Below, one piece after another: positions 62,997 to 64,000 of a stretch of 64,000 bases of DNA. The notes below the pieces were generated by a model that worked only from the letters and a program-made list of their open reading frames with translations, searched no databases and had not been told where the DNA came from. The translations under genes were made by a program, and so were the position numbers. How positions within the stretch are numbered: position 1 is the first letter of the stretch; the number at the start of each line of letters is the position of its first letter. Source of the DNA: Clostridia bacterium (lineage in GTDB: Bacteria; Bacillota; Clostridia; Christensenellales; Aristaeellaceae); NCBI GenBank assembly GCA_900769875.1, contig CAAGII010000069.1, positions 21,242-85,241 of the forward strand, written 5' to 3'.

Positions 62997-63032
62997 AGCA
63001 ATACCTCCTTTTCATGTCAGGGACGGGCTGTG

Positions 63033-63073
63033 ATACGATTCCCGAGCATGTCCTCAAGTGCCGGGAATCGTAT
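63033..63073 (-). repeat. 12-bp perfect stem between the peptidase gene and oppA
   Basis: ATACGATTCCCG (63033-63044) pairs perfectly with 63062-63073. It lies in the gap after the peptidase stop codon and before the oppA ribosome site, with no U-tract after it. It may uncouple or protect the oppA part of the transcript. Confidence 0.75.
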
Positions 63074-63076
63074 GAA

Positions 63077-64000
63077 TTACAGCTGCGTTTGCAGCCAATT
63101 CATCAGTGTGGAAAGACTGCCGGGCGTAAAGGGGCTTTCCAGCCCGGCGGTGCGCAGCGCCTCGGGGAAGCTCTGAGAGCCGGAAGCGCGGCAGAAGGCC
63201 ATATAACTCTGCCAGGCCGCGTCCGCGTCCTCGCTCATGAGCCGGGCGTACTGCAGCGCGCAGACCTGCGCGAGCGCGTAATCGACGGCGTAGAACGGCC
63301 AGAGAAACACATGGGGAATCCGCTGCCAGCGCGTGCCGGCGCGCTTTTCCTCGTCCCCGGGGTAGCTACGGAAGGGGAAATAATCCTTCTCCAGCCCCGC
63401 CCAGAGGTCGTTGCGCTGCTGACAAGTCAAATGCGGCTGCTCGTAAACAAGCTGCTGGAATTCGTCCTGCTGGCATTCGTAGAGGATCAGGGAAACCGCC
63501 TTTTCCAGCTGCATGGCGCGGTAATCCCCCGCGCGGCTGCCAAAGAACAGCTCCATGTGGGGCGCGGCGAACTGCTCCATGGCCATGGCGTGCGTTTCCG
63601 CCATTTCAGAGGTGTACCAGCCCCTTTCCCGCACCTCCTCGCCGCGCTTCATATAGAAGTAGAAGCCGTGCCCGCCCTCATGGCTCATGATGTAGGCGTT
63701 CTCGCTGGTGCCGTCAAAGTTTGCGAAGATGAACGGCGCGCGGTAGGCCTCAAACTGGGTGCAGTAGCCGCCGGCCTGCTTGCCGTCCCGCATGGCGACG
63801 TCGTACAGGCCGTTGTCAAGCATGAAGTCGATGTACTCCTTCGCCTCGGGCGAGAGGGCGGAGAACAACCGGCGCGTCATGTCAAGGCAGAACTGCTCGT
63901 CCCCCAGCGGCAGGGGATTGCCCTCCGGGAAGAACACGCCGCCGTCATAGGGATAGAGCGCTTCAAGCCCCAGGCGCTTTCTGCGGCGCTCGTTCAGCTC
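63077..64000 (-). CDS. pepF: M3-family oligoendopeptidase F (5' partial at window end)
   Basis: The frame is open to base 64000, so the N-terminal part lies outside; 307 codons are visible. The zinc motif HEGGH is in YIMSHEGGHGFYFYMKRGEE, with the third ligand Glu in SEMAETHAMAMEQ. FEAYRAPFIFANFDGT and the C-terminal FPFRSYPGDEEKRAGTRWQRIPHVFLWPFYAVDYALAQVCALQY match M3B oligoendopeptidases. It hydrolyses short imported peptides in the cytoplasm. Placed immediately upstream of oppA, it forms a peptide import-and-hydrolysis operon. Confidence 0.92.
   Translation of the reverse strand, partial: ELNERRRKRLGLEALYPYDGGVFFPEGNPLPLGDEQFCLDMTRRLFSALSPEAKEYIDFMLDNGLYDVAMRDGKQAGGYCTQFEAYRAPFIFANFDGTSENAYIMSHEGGHGFYFYMKRGEEVRERGWYTSEMAETHAMAMEQFAAPHMELFFGSRAGDYRAMQLEKAVSLILYECQQDEFQQLVYEQPHLTCQQRNDLWAGLEKDYFPFRSYPGDEEKRAGTRWQRIPHVFLWPFYAVDYALAQVCALQYARLMSEDADAAWQSYMAFCRASGSQSFPEALRTAGLESPFTPGSLSTLMNWLQTQL

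Overview
The window is a bacterial chromosome segment, GC-rich by eye (roughly 60 percent), densely coding and with short intergenic gaps. Strong AGGAGG-type ribosome sites, an FHA-FtsW-PbpA cell-wall cluster, NrdR, DnaA, MerR and LytTR regulators, a complete Opp transporter and many carbohydrate-uptake genes fit a GC-rich anaerobic clostridium-like Bacillota, perhaps a gut Christensenellales or Oscillospirales relative. The genus is inference. I saw no tRNA, rRNA, CRISPR, prophage or insertion sequence.

1-8850: a sensory block. A huge hybrid histidine kinase (PocR-type domain, six tandem PAS-like modules of about 143 residues, kinase core, receiver) is followed by a lipoprotein solute-binding protein and a second, membrane-bound hybrid kinase. 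No permease lies nearby, so the lipoprotein may be a ligand receptor. 8850-12900: a small zinc-ribbon protein, then on the minus strand a UvrA-like ABC protein under a MerR regulator. An in-frame fusion of an ABC ATPase start to an ABC permease end, probably a deletion remnant, precedes the regulator behind a textbook MerR-type promoter.

12980-27820: carbohydrate catabolism. A glycerate 2-kinase has its own terminator. A roughly 13.4-kb, ten-gene operon follows: sugar-binding protein, attenuator, two permeases, a 7-TM histidine kinase and LuxR-type response regulator, aldo/keto reductase, GH2 glycosidase, FAD oxidoreductase, beta-helix protein and 2-hydroxyacid dehydrogenase, closed by a strong terminator. 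The layout suggests import of an oligosaccharide, cytoplasmic cleavage and oxidation, with self-encoded sensing. 27830-30320: a LytTR-PAS regulator divergent from a MATE exporter.

30340-39140 (minus): GT2 glycosyltransferase, HerA-like ATPase, DEDD exonuclease, GH3 glycosidase and LacZ-type beta-galactosidase. 39380-46130: nrdR, then (minus) dnaA, an M16 peptidase, and FHA protein, FtsW and PBP. dnaA has no dnaN beside it. Its upstream 560 bp holds two copies of a 94-bp hairpin-bearing repeat.

46690-54830: a hypothetical protein coupled to an orphan ZnuA-like protein, a secreted hypothetical protein, a DMT transporter, uvrC, an unusually short alanyl-tRNA synthetase and an APH-like kinase. 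54840-64000 (minus): a peptide-use operon (M3 oligoendopeptidase, OppA-B-C-D-F, small membrane protein) in which OppC, OppD and OppF all carry large insertions.
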